NCBI RefSeq assembly: GCF_018271975.1
Contig: NZ_JAGUCN010000013.1
Coordinates: forward strand, 1 to 64,000
Reading direction: 5' to 3'
Length of the DNA: 64,000 bases
DNA from: Carboxylicivirga mesophila
GTDB taxonomy: Bacteria; Bacteroidota; Bacteroidia; Bacteroidales; Marinilabiliaceae
The notes under the pieces were generated by a model. The model was not told the DNA's origin. It ran no database searches and saw only the letters and a list, made by a program, of their open reading frames with translations. Shown here piece by piece: positions 34,557 through 43,157 of the stretch. Position 1 is the first letter of the stretch. Every line of letters starts with the position of its first letter. A program made the position numbers and the translations under genes.

Positions 34557-34583
34557 AAACCCGTTCTAAATAAGAACGGGTTT
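34557..34583. other. perfect 11-bp hairpin in the phage non-coding end
   Basis: AAACCCGTTCT and AGAACGGGTTT around AAATA, with no T-run. Together with the hairpin at 34476 it lies in the only sizeable non-coding part of the element. Such hairpins are typical for complementary-strand origins or packaging signals of ssDNA phages. Confidence 0.5.
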
Positions 34584-34668
34584 ACTTGTGTTTATGCGGT
34601 CTGTGCAATGTCGTGTACCGATTAGCACTTGTGTTTTCAGGGTCTCCAGACTAAAAAAAGTCATGAGA

Positions 34669-34688
34669 TTGATATTATGTTATTTTTA
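34669..34688. repeat. right attachment repeat (attR)
   Basis: Identical 20 bases to 28129-28148. It lies 4 bases from the terminator of the neighbouring host TPR gene, so integration was into intergenic DNA and broke no gene. Confidence 0.7.
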
Positions 34689-34691
34689 GAT

Positions 34692-34717
34692 GTAAAAAAA
34701 TAGCCGGCGATTAAACC
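34692..34717 (-). terminator. terminator of the TPR gene at 34732
   Basis: On the minus strand GTAGCCGG and CCGGCTA pair around TTTAATCG, followed by seven T. Confidence 0.8.
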
Positions 34718-34731
34718 GGCTACCTTCTTTA

Positions 34732-35892
34732 TTAATTTAAAGCGTCAATCTTAGCTTTTACCTCGTTGTACTTGTCCATTCTCTCAAAGCGGTAATATAA
34801 ACCTTTTAAAGTTTCCAAAACTGCTGCTTCTTCCGGTTGAACTTCATGAGCACTTTCCATGTATGGTAATGATTTTTCCCAGAATTCGTTAGCCACTTCC
34901 ATTGCTGCATTGAATTCTTTTGTGGTCGTCTTGTCATTGGCAACATTCTGCTGCTCAACACCTTTGTTATAATAGATAACACCAATGTTATAAAGCGCAT
35001 TGAAGAACTTACTGTCAATTTCTAAACACTTTTCATAGTTCTTAATGGCTTCATCTTTATCAATGTTCTCATACAGAACACCGCGCGCATAGTAGAATGA
35101 TGGATTCTCAGGATCCTTTTCGATTGCTGTATTCAGGTATTCTAAAGCAGCATCATTCTGCTGAGCATCCAGGTAGTACTGAATCAGTGTTGTTAAAATG
35201 CGCTCATCTTCTGGGTACTTTTGGAAACCACGTTGCAGGTTTTCAGCTACTTTCGTACTGTCTCCAGATGCATCAAACACCTGATCCAACAACAATACAG
35301 CATCACCACCACCGTAACCTAAGTCAATTGACTGGTTGAAATACTGTTCAGCTCTGTTCCAGTCCTTGGCATTGTAAGCGGCTAATGCGCAGTTATATAC
35401 GATAGCAGTATCAATACCTGGGGCTTCTTCCTGGAACATTGGTAAAGCATTGATGTACAATACGTTTTCAAAAGCAAATAAAGCCTGTTCGAAATTTTCT
35501 GTATTGAACCCTTCGATACCCGAGTTAGTTAAGTCAGGCTTGAAGAATGTCAACTGAAGCTTAATTTCTTTCTCATATTTACCGATTCCTTTACCTTTAG
35601 CATCGCCTTTTTGGTCAAGCTCAATGGCTTTCTTGTAGAAGTCCACTGCTTTTTTGATGCCATCAGCGTCCTGCCCGGACTTAGACAATTCAGTATAAAC
35701 TTTGGCAGCAATAATGTATGTTTTAGGCCAGTCCTTTGATTTCTCATGCTCAATAGCCTGGTCAATTGCCTTTTTTGCAGCATCTACGTCATTTGTGTCC
35801 AAATAACCACTGGCAGCTGATACTTTACCTTTTTGGGCAAATACAGCTGAGATACTGAAAATTAAAATTGCAAATAGCGCTAATCTTTTCAT
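34732..35892 (-). CDS. secreted TPR-repeat protein
   Basis: 386 residues from MKRLALFAILIFSISAVFAQ, a clear signal peptide ending AQ; 11 residues further upstream are not needed. At least seven TPR units can be seen, among them YNCALAAYNAKDWNRAEQYFNQSIDLG, ALEYLNTAIEKDPENPSFYYARGVLYEN and CLEIDSKFFNALYNIGVIYYNKG. It should be a periplasmic scaffold. It follows gyrA on the same strand (48 bases). Resembles the TPR proteins common in Bacteroidetes; specific role unknown. Confidence 0.85.
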   Translation of the reverse strand: MKRLALFAILIFSISAVFAQKGKVSAASGYLDTNDVDAAKKAIDQAIEHEKSKDWPKTYIIAAKVYTELSKSGQDADGIKKAVDFYKKAIELDQKGDAKGKGIGKYEKEIKLQLTFFKPDLTNSGIEGFNTENFEQALFAFENVLYINALPMFQEEAPGIDTAIVYNCALAAYNAKDWNRAEQYFNQSIDLGYGGGDAVLLLDQVFDASGDSTKVAENLQRGFQKYPEDERILTTLIQYYLDAQQNDAALEYLNTAIEKDPENPSFYYARGVLYENIDKDEAIKNYEKCLEIDSKFFNALYNIGVIYYNKGVEQQNVANDKTTTKEFNAAMEVANEFWEKSLPYMESAHEVQPEEAAVLETLKGLYYRFERMDKYNEVKAKIDALN

Positions 35893-35940
35893 TTCAAAAA
35901 GTTTTAGATTGATTTTGTGAGGCAAATATAGTATTTATCC

Positions 35941-38469
35941 TCATTCGTTAGTTTGTTCCTTAGTATTTTCGGTTACCACGTCATCGTTATCCTCTTGCTC
36001 AAAAGCTTCCTGTTCAATGGCGGCTTCTGAAGTAACTTTAGCTACCGATGCGATTTCATCCTGCTTCTTGCTCAGGTTGATTAATCGAACGCCCTGAGTA
36101 GCACGCCCCATTACTCGCATCTCACTAACTGACAATCGAATAGCAATACCCGATCTATTAATAATCATTAAATCGTTATCATCAGTCACGTTTTTAATCG
36201 TGATCAATTCACCGGTTTTCTCACTGATATTCATGGTTTTTACCCCTTTACCACCGCGGTTGGTAACCCGGTAATCTTCCGTTTTGGAACGTTTTCCATA
36301 TCCTTTTTCAGACACCACCAGAATATCTTCAGCTTCTGTATCTTTCACACAAACCATGCCAACCACTTCGTCATGCTCTGAAGCCAGTGTTATACCTCGC
36401 ACGCCTGCACCTGTACGACCGATGCATCGGGCCTGTGTTTCGTTAAAACGAATGGCTCTACCTGAGCGTGTCGCCATCAATATTTCCGACTGTCCATTGG
36501 TGAGACGGGCCTGCAACAGCTCATCGTTCTCTTTAATGGTAATGGCATTCACCCCATTTACACGTGGACGAGAGTAATCTTTCAGTAATGACTTCTTAAC
36601 CACACCTTTTTTGGTACCCATCATGATGTAGTGCGAATTGATGTAATCCTCATCATTCAGCTTCTTCACCTTGATAAATGCCTTCACCGTATCATCCGGA
36701 TCGATGTTCAGCAGATTTTGAATGGCTCTACCCTTTGAATTCTTTGTGCCTTCCGGTATTTCATATACTTTCAGCCAGAAACAACGGCCTTTCTTAGTGA
36801 AGAACAGCATGGTATTGTGCATAGAAGCCGGATAGATGTGCTCAATAAAGTCTTCATCCCTGGTGGTTGAACCTTTTGAACCAACACCACCTCTGTTTTG
36901 CGTCTTGAACTCAGCTAGTGGCGTGCGCTTCATATAACCCAGATGAGAAATGGTAATGATCATTTCTTCATCAGCGTAGAAATCTTCCGGGTTAAACTCT
37001 TCAGAACTGTAAACTATATCTGTACGACGCTCATCGCCATACTTAGCCTTGACCTCTTCCAGCTCCTCTTTGATAATGCTCATGCGCAGTTCAAAGTTGG
37101 CCAATATATCTTTCAGGTGGGCAATCTCCTTCATCAACTCTTCGTACTCTGCACGCAGCTTATCCTGCTCCAGTCCGGTTAACTGACGCAGGCGCATTTC
37201 TACAATGGCGCGTGCCTGTATATCTGTTAGTTCAAAGCGTTTAATGAGGTTCTCACGTGCTTCATCAGGCGTTTTAGCAGCTCTGATAATTTTGATCACT
37301 TCATCAATATTATCACTGGCAATAATCAATCCTTCCAGGATGTGAGCGCGTTTCTCGGCCTGCTCCAATTCGTATTGTGTACGGCGTGTCACAACTTCGT
37401 GACGGTGCTCTACAAAACACTTGATTAATCCCTTAAGATTCAATAATTGTGGACGACCATTTACCAATGCAATATTATTGACCCCAAAAGAGGTTTGCAT
37501 GGCCGTATACTTATATAAATGGTTCAGCACCACATTGGCAATTGCATCCTTCTTCAAGTCAATCACAATGCGCATACCCTGACGGTCTGACTCATCATTC
37601 ACATTGGAAATGCCATCGATCTTTTTATCATTCACCAGGTCGGCAATCTTCATGATCAGCTCGGCCTTATTCACCATGTATGGTATCTCTGAAATGATAA
37701 TCTTCTCACGACCGTTGCCTTCCATCTCAATATCTGTTTTGGCACGGATCACCACACGTCCTTTACCAGTGTTAAAGGCATCTTTAACACCCTGGTAACC
37801 ATATATAGTACCTCCCGTTGGGAAGTCAGGGGCCTTAACAATATCAATCAACTCATCAATTTCGATGTCATTGTTGTTGATGTAAGCAATGGTGGCGTCA
37901 ATCGTGTCGCGCAAGTTATGCGGCGGCATATTCGTAGCCATACCCACTGCAATACCGGATGCCCCATTGACTAAGAGGTTAGGAATGCGTGTAGGTAAAA
38001 CAGTTGGCTCCTGAATAGAGTCATCAAAATTCAATTGAAAATCAACGGTGTTTTTCTCAATATCCACCAACATTTCTTCCGCCAGCTTATTTAAACGCGC
38101 CTCAGTATAACGCATCGCCGCCGGGCTATCTCCATCAACCGATCCGAAGTTTCCTTGTCCATCAACCAAAGGATAGCGCAATGACCAGTCCTGAGCCATC
38201 CTTACCATGGCAAAATAAACCGATGAATCGCCGTGTGGGTGGAACTTACCCAGCACCTCTCCTACAATTCTGGCAGATTTTTTATACGGCTTATTGGCTG
38301 CTAATCCCAGCTCACTCATCCCATACAAAACGCGGCGGTGAACCGGTTTCATTCCATCACGAACATCAGGTAAGGCACGCGAAACAATCACCGACATCGA
38401 ATAATCGATGTAGGCTGACTTCATCTCTTCCTCAATGTTGATTTTTATTATTTTTTCTCCTTCAGTCAT
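35941..38469 (-). CDS. gyrA: DNA gyrase subunit A
   Basis: 842 residues, full length. The N-terminal domain shows [51 protein letters not shown] (quinolone region; wild-type Ser82/Ser83) and [10 protein letters not shown] with catalytic Tyr121. The C-terminal beta-pinwheel has the GyrA box as TNRGGKGVK and several blade motifs ([14 protein letters not shown]). The last 30 residues are acidic ([12 protein letters not shown]), as in other gyrases. It cuts and passes DNA with GyrB to introduce negative supercoils. Confidence 0.97.
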   Translation of the reverse strand: MTEGEKIIKINIEEEMKSAYIDYSMSVIVSRALPDVRDGMKPVHRRVLYGMSELGLAANKPYKKSARIVGEVLGKFHPHGDSSVYFAMVRMAQDWSLRYPLVDGQGNFGSVDGDSPAAMRYTEARLNKLAEEMLVDIEKNTVDFQLNFDDSIQEPTVLPTRIPNLLVNGASGIAVGMATNMPPHNLRDTIDATIAYINNNDIEIDELIDIVKAPDFPTGGTIYGYQGVKDAFNTGKGRVVIRAKTDIEMEGNGREKIIISEIPYMVNKAELIMKIADLVNDKKIDGISNVNDESDRQGMRIVIDLKKDAIANVVLNHLYKYTAMQTSFGVNNIALVNGRPQLLNLKGLIKCFVEHRHEVVTRRTQYELEQAEKRAHILEGLIIASDNIDEVIKIIRAAKTPDEARENLIKRFELTDIQARAIVEMRLRQLTGLEQDKLRAEYEELMKEIAHLKDILANFELRMSIIKEELEEVKAKYGDERRTDIVYSSEEFNPEDFYADEEMIITISHLGYMKRTPLAEFKTQNRGGVGSKGSTTRDEDFIEHIYPASMHNTMLFFTKKGRCFWLKVYEIPEGTKNSKGRAIQNLLNIDPDDTVKAFIKVKKLNDEDYINSHYIMMGTKKGVVKKSLLKDYSRPRVNGVNAITIKENDELLQARLTNGQSEILMATRSGRAIRFNETQARCIGRTGAGVRGITLASEHDEVVGMVCVKDTEAEDILVVSEKGYGKRSKTEDYRVTNRGGKGVKTMNISEKTGELITIKNVTDDNDLMIINRSGIAIRLSVSEMRVMGRATQGVRLINLSKKQDEIASVAKVTSEAAIEQEAFEQEDNDDVVTENTKEQTNE

Positions 38470-38502
38470 TTATGAGTTTGTTTTTATATAATCTATTACA
38501 AT

Positions 38503-38530
38503 AAAAAATGGCTTGTACCAGCCATTTTTT
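38503..38530. terminator. symmetric hairpin between divergent gyrA and clpC
   Basis: AAAAAATGGCT and AGCCATTTTTT pair perfectly around TGTACC. It has the A- and T-runs of a bidirectional terminator but lies 34 bases before gyrA, where no transcript should end. The rest of the 347-base gap (38531-38816) has no gene. Confidence 0.55.
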
Positions 38531-38816
38531 GAACGCACTAATTTAAGTAATTTCGATTAGATGGAAAAACGATTATTAACACATTTTATCAACAGGCAAA
38601 AAGCAGGCTCACCGCAGGAATGTTTTCAACATTTTTTGATTATTGCGGGGAGAATAATTAAATTCATCCATTGACAAGAAGCTGCACAATTGTCAGGTTT
38701 TACAGTTCTTTGGCTGTTCTTTCGCTTATTGCACGATTCTTGTTCATTTTTTTTACCTGTCGGCCAAACAAGAGGCGCGGCAGCTTGTTTTGTAATAAAT
38801 AGATTCAAACAATTAT

Positions 38817-41333
38817 ATGGATTTAAACTTTTCGCCACGTATTAAGGACGTGATCTCATACAGTAAGGAAGAAGCTGAAAGGTTGGGTAACCATTTCATA
38901 TCGCCAGAACACCTGATGCTTGGCATTTTGCGTGATGGTGAAGGTGTTGCCATGGAAATAATGCAACGGCTGAATGCCGATATTCCGCGCATCAAACAAG
39001 CGTTGGATGAGCACCTGAAAGAAAAAGAGGCCATCCAAAGCGATAACCTGCCCTTATTACAATCAGCCGAACGAGTGTTAAAACTGGTTCACCTCGAAGC
39101 TAAAGCCTTAAAAAGTAAGCGTGTTAATACAGGCCATTTACTAATCGCTCTTCTGAAAGAAAAGAGCAGTATAATATGGGAAATTATGGCAGAAGAAAAT
39201 ATTAATTACCAGCGGGTTAAAGAAATGCTTGAGCAAGAAGCTCCCCTGGCCAAGGCCGACTATCCGGAGGATGACGATCAGGATAGCCCCTTTTCCGGCT
39301 CCGGCTCCGGTTCGGGTGGCGAAGGCAGTAAAGCTGGTGCCAAAACAGGTTCAGACACACCGGTACTTGATAACTTTGGCATTGACATCACCAAAGCTGC
39401 AGAAGAAAACCGTCTGGATCCCATCGTAGGCAGAGAAAAAGAAATTGAACGACTGGCGCAAATATTAAGTCGCCGCAAAAAGAACAACCCCATTTTGATT
39501 GGTGAGCCGGGTGTTGGTAAATCGGCTATTGCTGAAGGCCTGGCTTTACGTATCAACGAAAAGAAGGTATCCAGAGTACTATTTGATAAACGTGTGGTAA
39601 CCCTTGATTTGGCTTCTATTGTTGCTGGTACCAAATACCGGGGGCAATTTGAGGAACGCATGAAGGCCATTCTTAACGAATTAAGCCGCAATCCGAACAT
39701 TATCCTGTTTATCGATGAGATACACACCATTGTAGGTGCTGGTGGTGCCACCGGCTCACTGGATGCAGCCAATATGTTGAAGCCTGCGCTGGCGCGTGGT
39801 GAGATACAATGCATTGGTGCCACCACGCTGGATGAATATCGTCAGCACATTGAAAAAGATGGTGCCCTGGAGCGTCGATTCCAAAAAGTAATGGTGGAAC
39901 CTACGACGATTGAAGAAACCGTTGAGATATTGAATAATATCAGGGAGAAATACGAAGACCACCACAATGTAAGCTATACGCCCGAAGCTGTGGAGGCCTG
40001 TGTTAAGCTGACTGAGCGTTATATCTCTGACAGACATCTGCCCGATAAAGCCATTGATGCTTTAGATGAAGCAGGTTCGCGTGTGCACATTTCTAATATT
40101 GTTGTGCCCGAAACCATCCTGACGATTGAGAATAATATCGACGAAGTTAAGGAGAACAAGATTAAAGCCGTAAAAGCACAAAATTTTGAGCTGGCGGCCA
40201 GCTTCCGTGACAAAGAAAAGGAATTGCTGGAAGAGCTGGATAGTGCTAAAAGCAAGTGGGAAGAAGAACTGCTTCAGCACCGTGAGAGCGTGGATGCTGA
40301 AAAAGTGGCAGAAGTAGTAGCCATGATGACAGGTATTCCGGTACAGCGCGTTGCCCAGGCCGAAGGCTTCCGCCTCTTGAAGATGGGTAAAGAATTAAAT
40401 GGCTCTGTCATTGGTCAGAATACGGCCATTGAAAAGATTGTAAAAGCCATACAACGTAACCGTGCCGGACTGAAAGATCCGAATCGCCCCATTGGCTCAT
40501 TTGTCTTTTTAGGGCCAACCGGTGTTGGTAAAACCCACCTGGCAAAAGTGCTGGCCAAGTATCTTTTTGATACAACCGACGCACTTATTCGCATTGATAT
40601 GAGTGAATACATGGAGAAATTCTCCGTGTCGCGATTAGTAGGTGCCCCTCCGGGATACGTTGGGTACGAAGAGGGTGGTCAACTAACCGAAAAGGTTCGT
40701 CGTCGCCCTTATGCAGTGGTACTTTTAGATGAAATTGAGAAAGCACACCCAGACGTCTTCAATTTACTGCTTCAGGTGCTGGATGAAGGCCGTTTGACCG
40801 ACAGTTTAGGTCGAAAAGTGGACTTTAAGAATACCATCATCATCATGACATCGAATATTGGTACGCGTGAACTGAAAGACTTTGGCCGTGGAGTTGGTTT
40901 TACTCCTGCCAGCAGTATTTCTGATCGCGATCATGCTAAAGGTGTTATCGAGAAGGCTCTGAAAAAAGCATTCGCGCCTGAATTTATTAATCGTATTGAT
41001 GATGTTATCATCTTCAATAACCTGGAAAAAGAGGATATTCACAAGATCATTGATATTGAACTGAAAGGATTGTATGACCGGGTTGAGGCTTTGGGATACA
41101 AACTGGAGCTGTCTGATAAAGCCAAAGACTTTATCGCCACAAAAGGTTACGACGTTCAGTATGGTGCCCGACCTCTTAAGCGTGCTATCCAGAAATACCT
41201 GGAAGACGAAATGGCCGAGGTTATAATTCAGGCGTCCGTATCAGAAGGTGATATTATTAAGGTGGATTATGACGATAAAGAAGAAAAAATAACCACCGCC
41301 ATTATTGAACTATCGAAGAAAAAAGAGGAATAG
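38817..41333 (+). CDS. clpC: Clp protease ATPase subunit ClpC
   Basis: 838 residues. The N-domain has two Clp_N repeats (EEAERLGNHFISPEHLMLGIL and ALKSKRVNTGHLLIALL). A Gly/Ser linker (FSGSGSGSGGEGS, about 155-170) is longer than usual. D1 has GEPGVGKSAIAEGLA (about 229) and the Walker B FIDEIHTIVGAGG. The middle region contains the UVR-like NFELAASFRDKEKELLEE. D2 has GPTGVGKTHLAKVLA (about 565), VVLLDEIEKAHPDV and the sensor-2 GARPLKRAIQ. It unfolds substrates and passes them to ClpP. Divergent from gyrA. Confidence 0.96.
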   Translation: MDLNFSPRIKDVISYSKEEAERLGNHFISPEHLMLGILRDGEGVAMEIMQRLNADIPRIKQALDEHLKEKEAIQSDNLPLLQSAERVLKLVHLEAKALKSKRVNTGHLLIALLKEKSSIIWEIMAEENINYQRVKEMLEQEAPLAKADYPEDDDQDSPFSGSGSGSGGEGSKAGAKTGSDTPVLDNFGIDITKAAEENRLDPIVGREKEIERLAQILSRRKKNNPILIGEPGVGKSAIAEGLALRINEKKVSRVLFDKRVVTLDLASIVAGTKYRGQFEERMKAILNELSRNPNIILFIDEIHTIVGAGGATGSLDAANMLKPALARGEIQCIGATTLDEYRQHIEKDGALERRFQKVMVEPTTIEETVEILNNIREKYEDHHNVSYTPEAVEACVKLTERYISDRHLPDKAIDALDEAGSRVHISNIVVPETILTIENNIDEVKENKIKAVKAQNFELAASFRDKEKELLEELDSAKSKWEEELLQHRESVDAEKVAEVVAMMTGIPVQRVAQAEGFRLLKMGKELNGSVIGQNTAIEKIVKAIQRNRAGLKDPNRPIGSFVFLGPTGVGKTHLAKVLAKYLFDTTDALIRIDMSEYMEKFSVSRLVGAPPGYVGYEEGGQLTEKVRRRPYAVVLLDEIEKAHPDVFNLLLQVLDEGRLTDSLGRKVDFKNTIIIMTSNIGTRELKDFGRGVGFTPASSISDRDHAKGVIEKALKKAFAPEFINRIDDVIIFNNLEKEDIHKIIDIELKGLYDRVEALGYKLELSDKAKDFIATKGYDVQYGARPLKRAIQKYLEDEMAEVIIQASVSEGDIIKVDYDDKEEKITTAIIELSKKKEE

Positions 41334-41352
41334 AGACCTCTATTTACTACAT

Positions 41353-41383
41353 AAAAAAAGCTGCCAGTGGGCAGCTTTTTTTT
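41353..41383. terminator. bidirectional terminator between clpC and the TPR gene
   Basis: AAAAAAAGCTGCC and GGCAGCTTTTTTT pair around AGTG; it serves both convergent genes. Confidence 0.85.
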
Positions 41384-41397
41384 ATGTAATTCCTGGA

Positions 41398-42276
41398 TTA
41401 TTTCAACAGGGCCGCCATCTGACTGGCCTTCTCCTCCATTTTCAATCGTCTGTATGCAATACTTAAACAGCTGATTATAGCCTTGTCCTTTGGCGAAAGT
41501 TGGTGTGCCTGCTCCAGGTATGGTAATGCTTTATTATACCCTTTAGCAATCTCCTCCAGCTTTTTTGTTGAAGTGTGGTAATCTACCCGACTCGGATTTT
41601 TCATAGCCTCATAGCGTTTAGTTTCTTTACTATAGAGATAGTCAGTTTGCTTAAAGTAGATCACCCCCAGCTTCTTAATACTGTTTTTATGATTGGGCTC
41701 TAAAGCCACCACTTTTTCAAGCTCCTCTGTAGCCATAGCATAATCCTTCAAGCGTTCATAAGATGAACCTAGGAGGTAGTGATACATGTAATTACCAGGC
41801 TCCTCGCTGATAGCTTCACTTAAGGATGTCACCGCTTTTTCATATTGCGCAGAGTTAAAGTACAGATAGCCTAGCTTCTTGGTGAATTCAGCCTTTTGAG
41901 CTGCAAACTGATTGCGCCCATCAATCAAAGCCTTTTCTGCATTATCAAATTGCTTTGTGCCGGCAAATGCATCACCCATAGACAGATATAATTCTGCCTC
42001 TGAATAACCGCTTGTCTGCGCCTTATCCAGCATGGTCACAGCCTTTTGATAGTCCTTAGCCTTAACATAGTTTTGACCAGCTTTAAACCAGGAGAATGCA
42101 TCAGTATTACCGTCTGATTCATAGAGCTGAGCAGCTTTTTCATACAATTCGGCAGCAGCCAGGTATTGCATCTGACTCTCCTGCATGATGGCATCGCTCT
42201 TCATTACATCCGCATTTTGCGCGAATAGTGCACCCACAAAGCCGGTGAGTAACAGCACTGATAACAGTTGTTTCAT
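41398..42276 (-). CDS. secreted TPR-repeat protein
   Basis: 292 residues with signal peptide KQLLSVLLLTGFVGALFAQ. TPR units include YLAAAELYEKAAQLYESDGN, YQKAVTMLDKAQTSG, YEKAVTSLSEAISEEPGNYMYHYLLGSSYERL and ATEELEKVVALEPNHKNSIKKLGVIYF. The end MEEKASQMAALLK is helical. Probably periplasmic, protein-binding. Same general type as the proteins at 34732 and 42402; separated from the latter by a terminator. Confidence 0.85.
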   Translation of the reverse strand: MKQLLSVLLLTGFVGALFAQNADVMKSDAIMQESQMQYLAAAELYEKAAQLYESDGNTDAFSWFKAGQNYVKAKDYQKAVTMLDKAQTSGYSEAELYLSMGDAFAGTKQFDNAEKALIDGRNQFAAQKAEFTKKLGYLYFNSAQYEKAVTSLSEAISEEPGNYMYHYLLGSSYERLKDYAMATEELEKVVALEPNHKNSIKKLGVIYFKQTDYLYSKETKRYEAMKNPSRVDYHTSTKKLEEIAKGYNKALPYLEQAHQLSPKDKAIISCLSIAYRRLKMEEKASQMAALLK

Positions 42277-42350
42277 TTACATCTTGTTTTTAGGGGTTGA
42301 GCTACAAAAATAACTGAGTTAGTTAGAAATTCACCAAGAATGATACCAAA

Positions 42351-42382
42351 AAAAAGCGGCAGCCTAATCAGACTGCCGCTTT
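42351..42382 (-). terminator. terminator of the gene at 42402
   Basis: On the minus strand AAAGCGGCAG and CTGCCGCTTT pair around a 10-base loop, followed by T8. Confidence 0.85.
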
Positions 42383-42401
42383 CAACTATTTTAATTCTTT
42401 C

Positions 42402-43040
42402 TTAGCTAGCCAGGAAAGTGTCAATTCCGCTTAAGATGGCTTGTGCATTTTTATTAGCTGCATCATACTCCAAAGCTTTTTTAGCTAAATCAGCTGCTTC
42501 ATCCAAAACAACTTTAGCTTTTTCTTTAATAGCATCCCACTCATCACGGTTACCATCAACACGTGTATTTAAGATGCCTTGTCCTTTGGTGTAAAGTTCG
42601 TTACTTTCTTTCACATAGTAACCAGCCAACATCTTTTTCATATGTGCCACATACTTGCTTGTGCCATACTCTTCGATACCCGCTAACAGCACTTTTTCCA
42701 TTTCTGCATCTTTATCAGAACTCTTCAATGCTGAAGCAATGTAATAGGTAGAAACGTCTGCTTTGTAGTTTAATTTCTTAGACTCACCGTAAAGGTTAAT
42801 GGCCTTATCGTAATTTTTTATTTTACGAGCACAGGTAGCTGCATTGTAAACCATGGCTTCATCCATTGGTTCTTCACCCCATGATGCAATTGCTTTTTCA
42901 AATAACTCCAACGCTCCTTTGTAATTTTTCGCTCTTAAAGCTTCATTCCCCTGATTTTTCAATTCTGCCGCACTTTCTTCCTGAGCAAAAGCTCCGAAAG
43001 CTACCATTAACACAAGAGATAAAGTTGCTAAATACTTCAT
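42402..43040 (-). CDS. small secreted TPR-like protein
   Basis: 212 residues. Signal peptide KYLATLSLVLMVAFGAFAQ. Two to four TPR-like units: LKNQGNEALRAKNYKGALELFEKAI, AMVYNAATCARKIKNYDKAINLYGES, and YYIASALKSSDKDAEMEKVL. Then a helical tail. Its function is unknown; with its neighbour it forms a group of periplasmic TPR proteins next to the thr operon. Confidence 0.85.
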   Translation of the reverse strand: MKYLATLSLVLMVAFGAFAQEESAAELKNQGNEALRAKNYKGALELFEKAIASWGEEPMDEAMVYNAATCARKIKNYDKAINLYGESKKLNYKADVSTYYIASALKSSDKDAEMEKVLLAGIEEYGTSKYVAHMKKMLAGYYVKESNELYTKGQGILNTRVDGNRDEWDAIKEKAKVVLDEAADLAKKALEYDAANKNAQAILSGIDTFLAS

Positions 43041-43157
43041 AATAAAATTCTTTTAATCTATTTTATTGATACAATTGATTTCAACGGTCGTAAAAATAGT
43101 TTTTTTTTAAAAATATATTAAAGATTAGCAGGATTTTTTAACAGATGCCTACTTACG

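Larger units (their letters stand above)
28129..34668 (+). mobile_element. integrated 6.5-kb phage, probably ssDNA and membrane-containing, no integrase
   Basis: Bounded by a perfect 20-bp direct repeat (28129-28148 and 34669-34688), giving a 6540-bp unit. All credible genes read left to right: three small early genes, rolling-circle Rep, two small genes, then structural genes starting at 31023. An all-beta capsid candidate, a lysozyme-like protein with a membrane anchor, several single-span proteins and a lipoprotein point to an icosahedral phage with an internal membrane. Not seen: Zot-type ATPase (argues against filamentous phage), 500-residue Microviridae capsid protein, packaging ATPase, recombinase. 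Size and gene style recall Cellulophaga phi48:2 and Flavobacterium FLiP. Integration by host XerC/XerD is inferred from the repeat. Confidence 0.75.

Noticed and set aside
39278-39826. 182-residue minus-strand ORF inside clpC
   Set aside because: Low-complexity Ser/Pro/Glu end and complete overlap with clpC; an antisense shadow.
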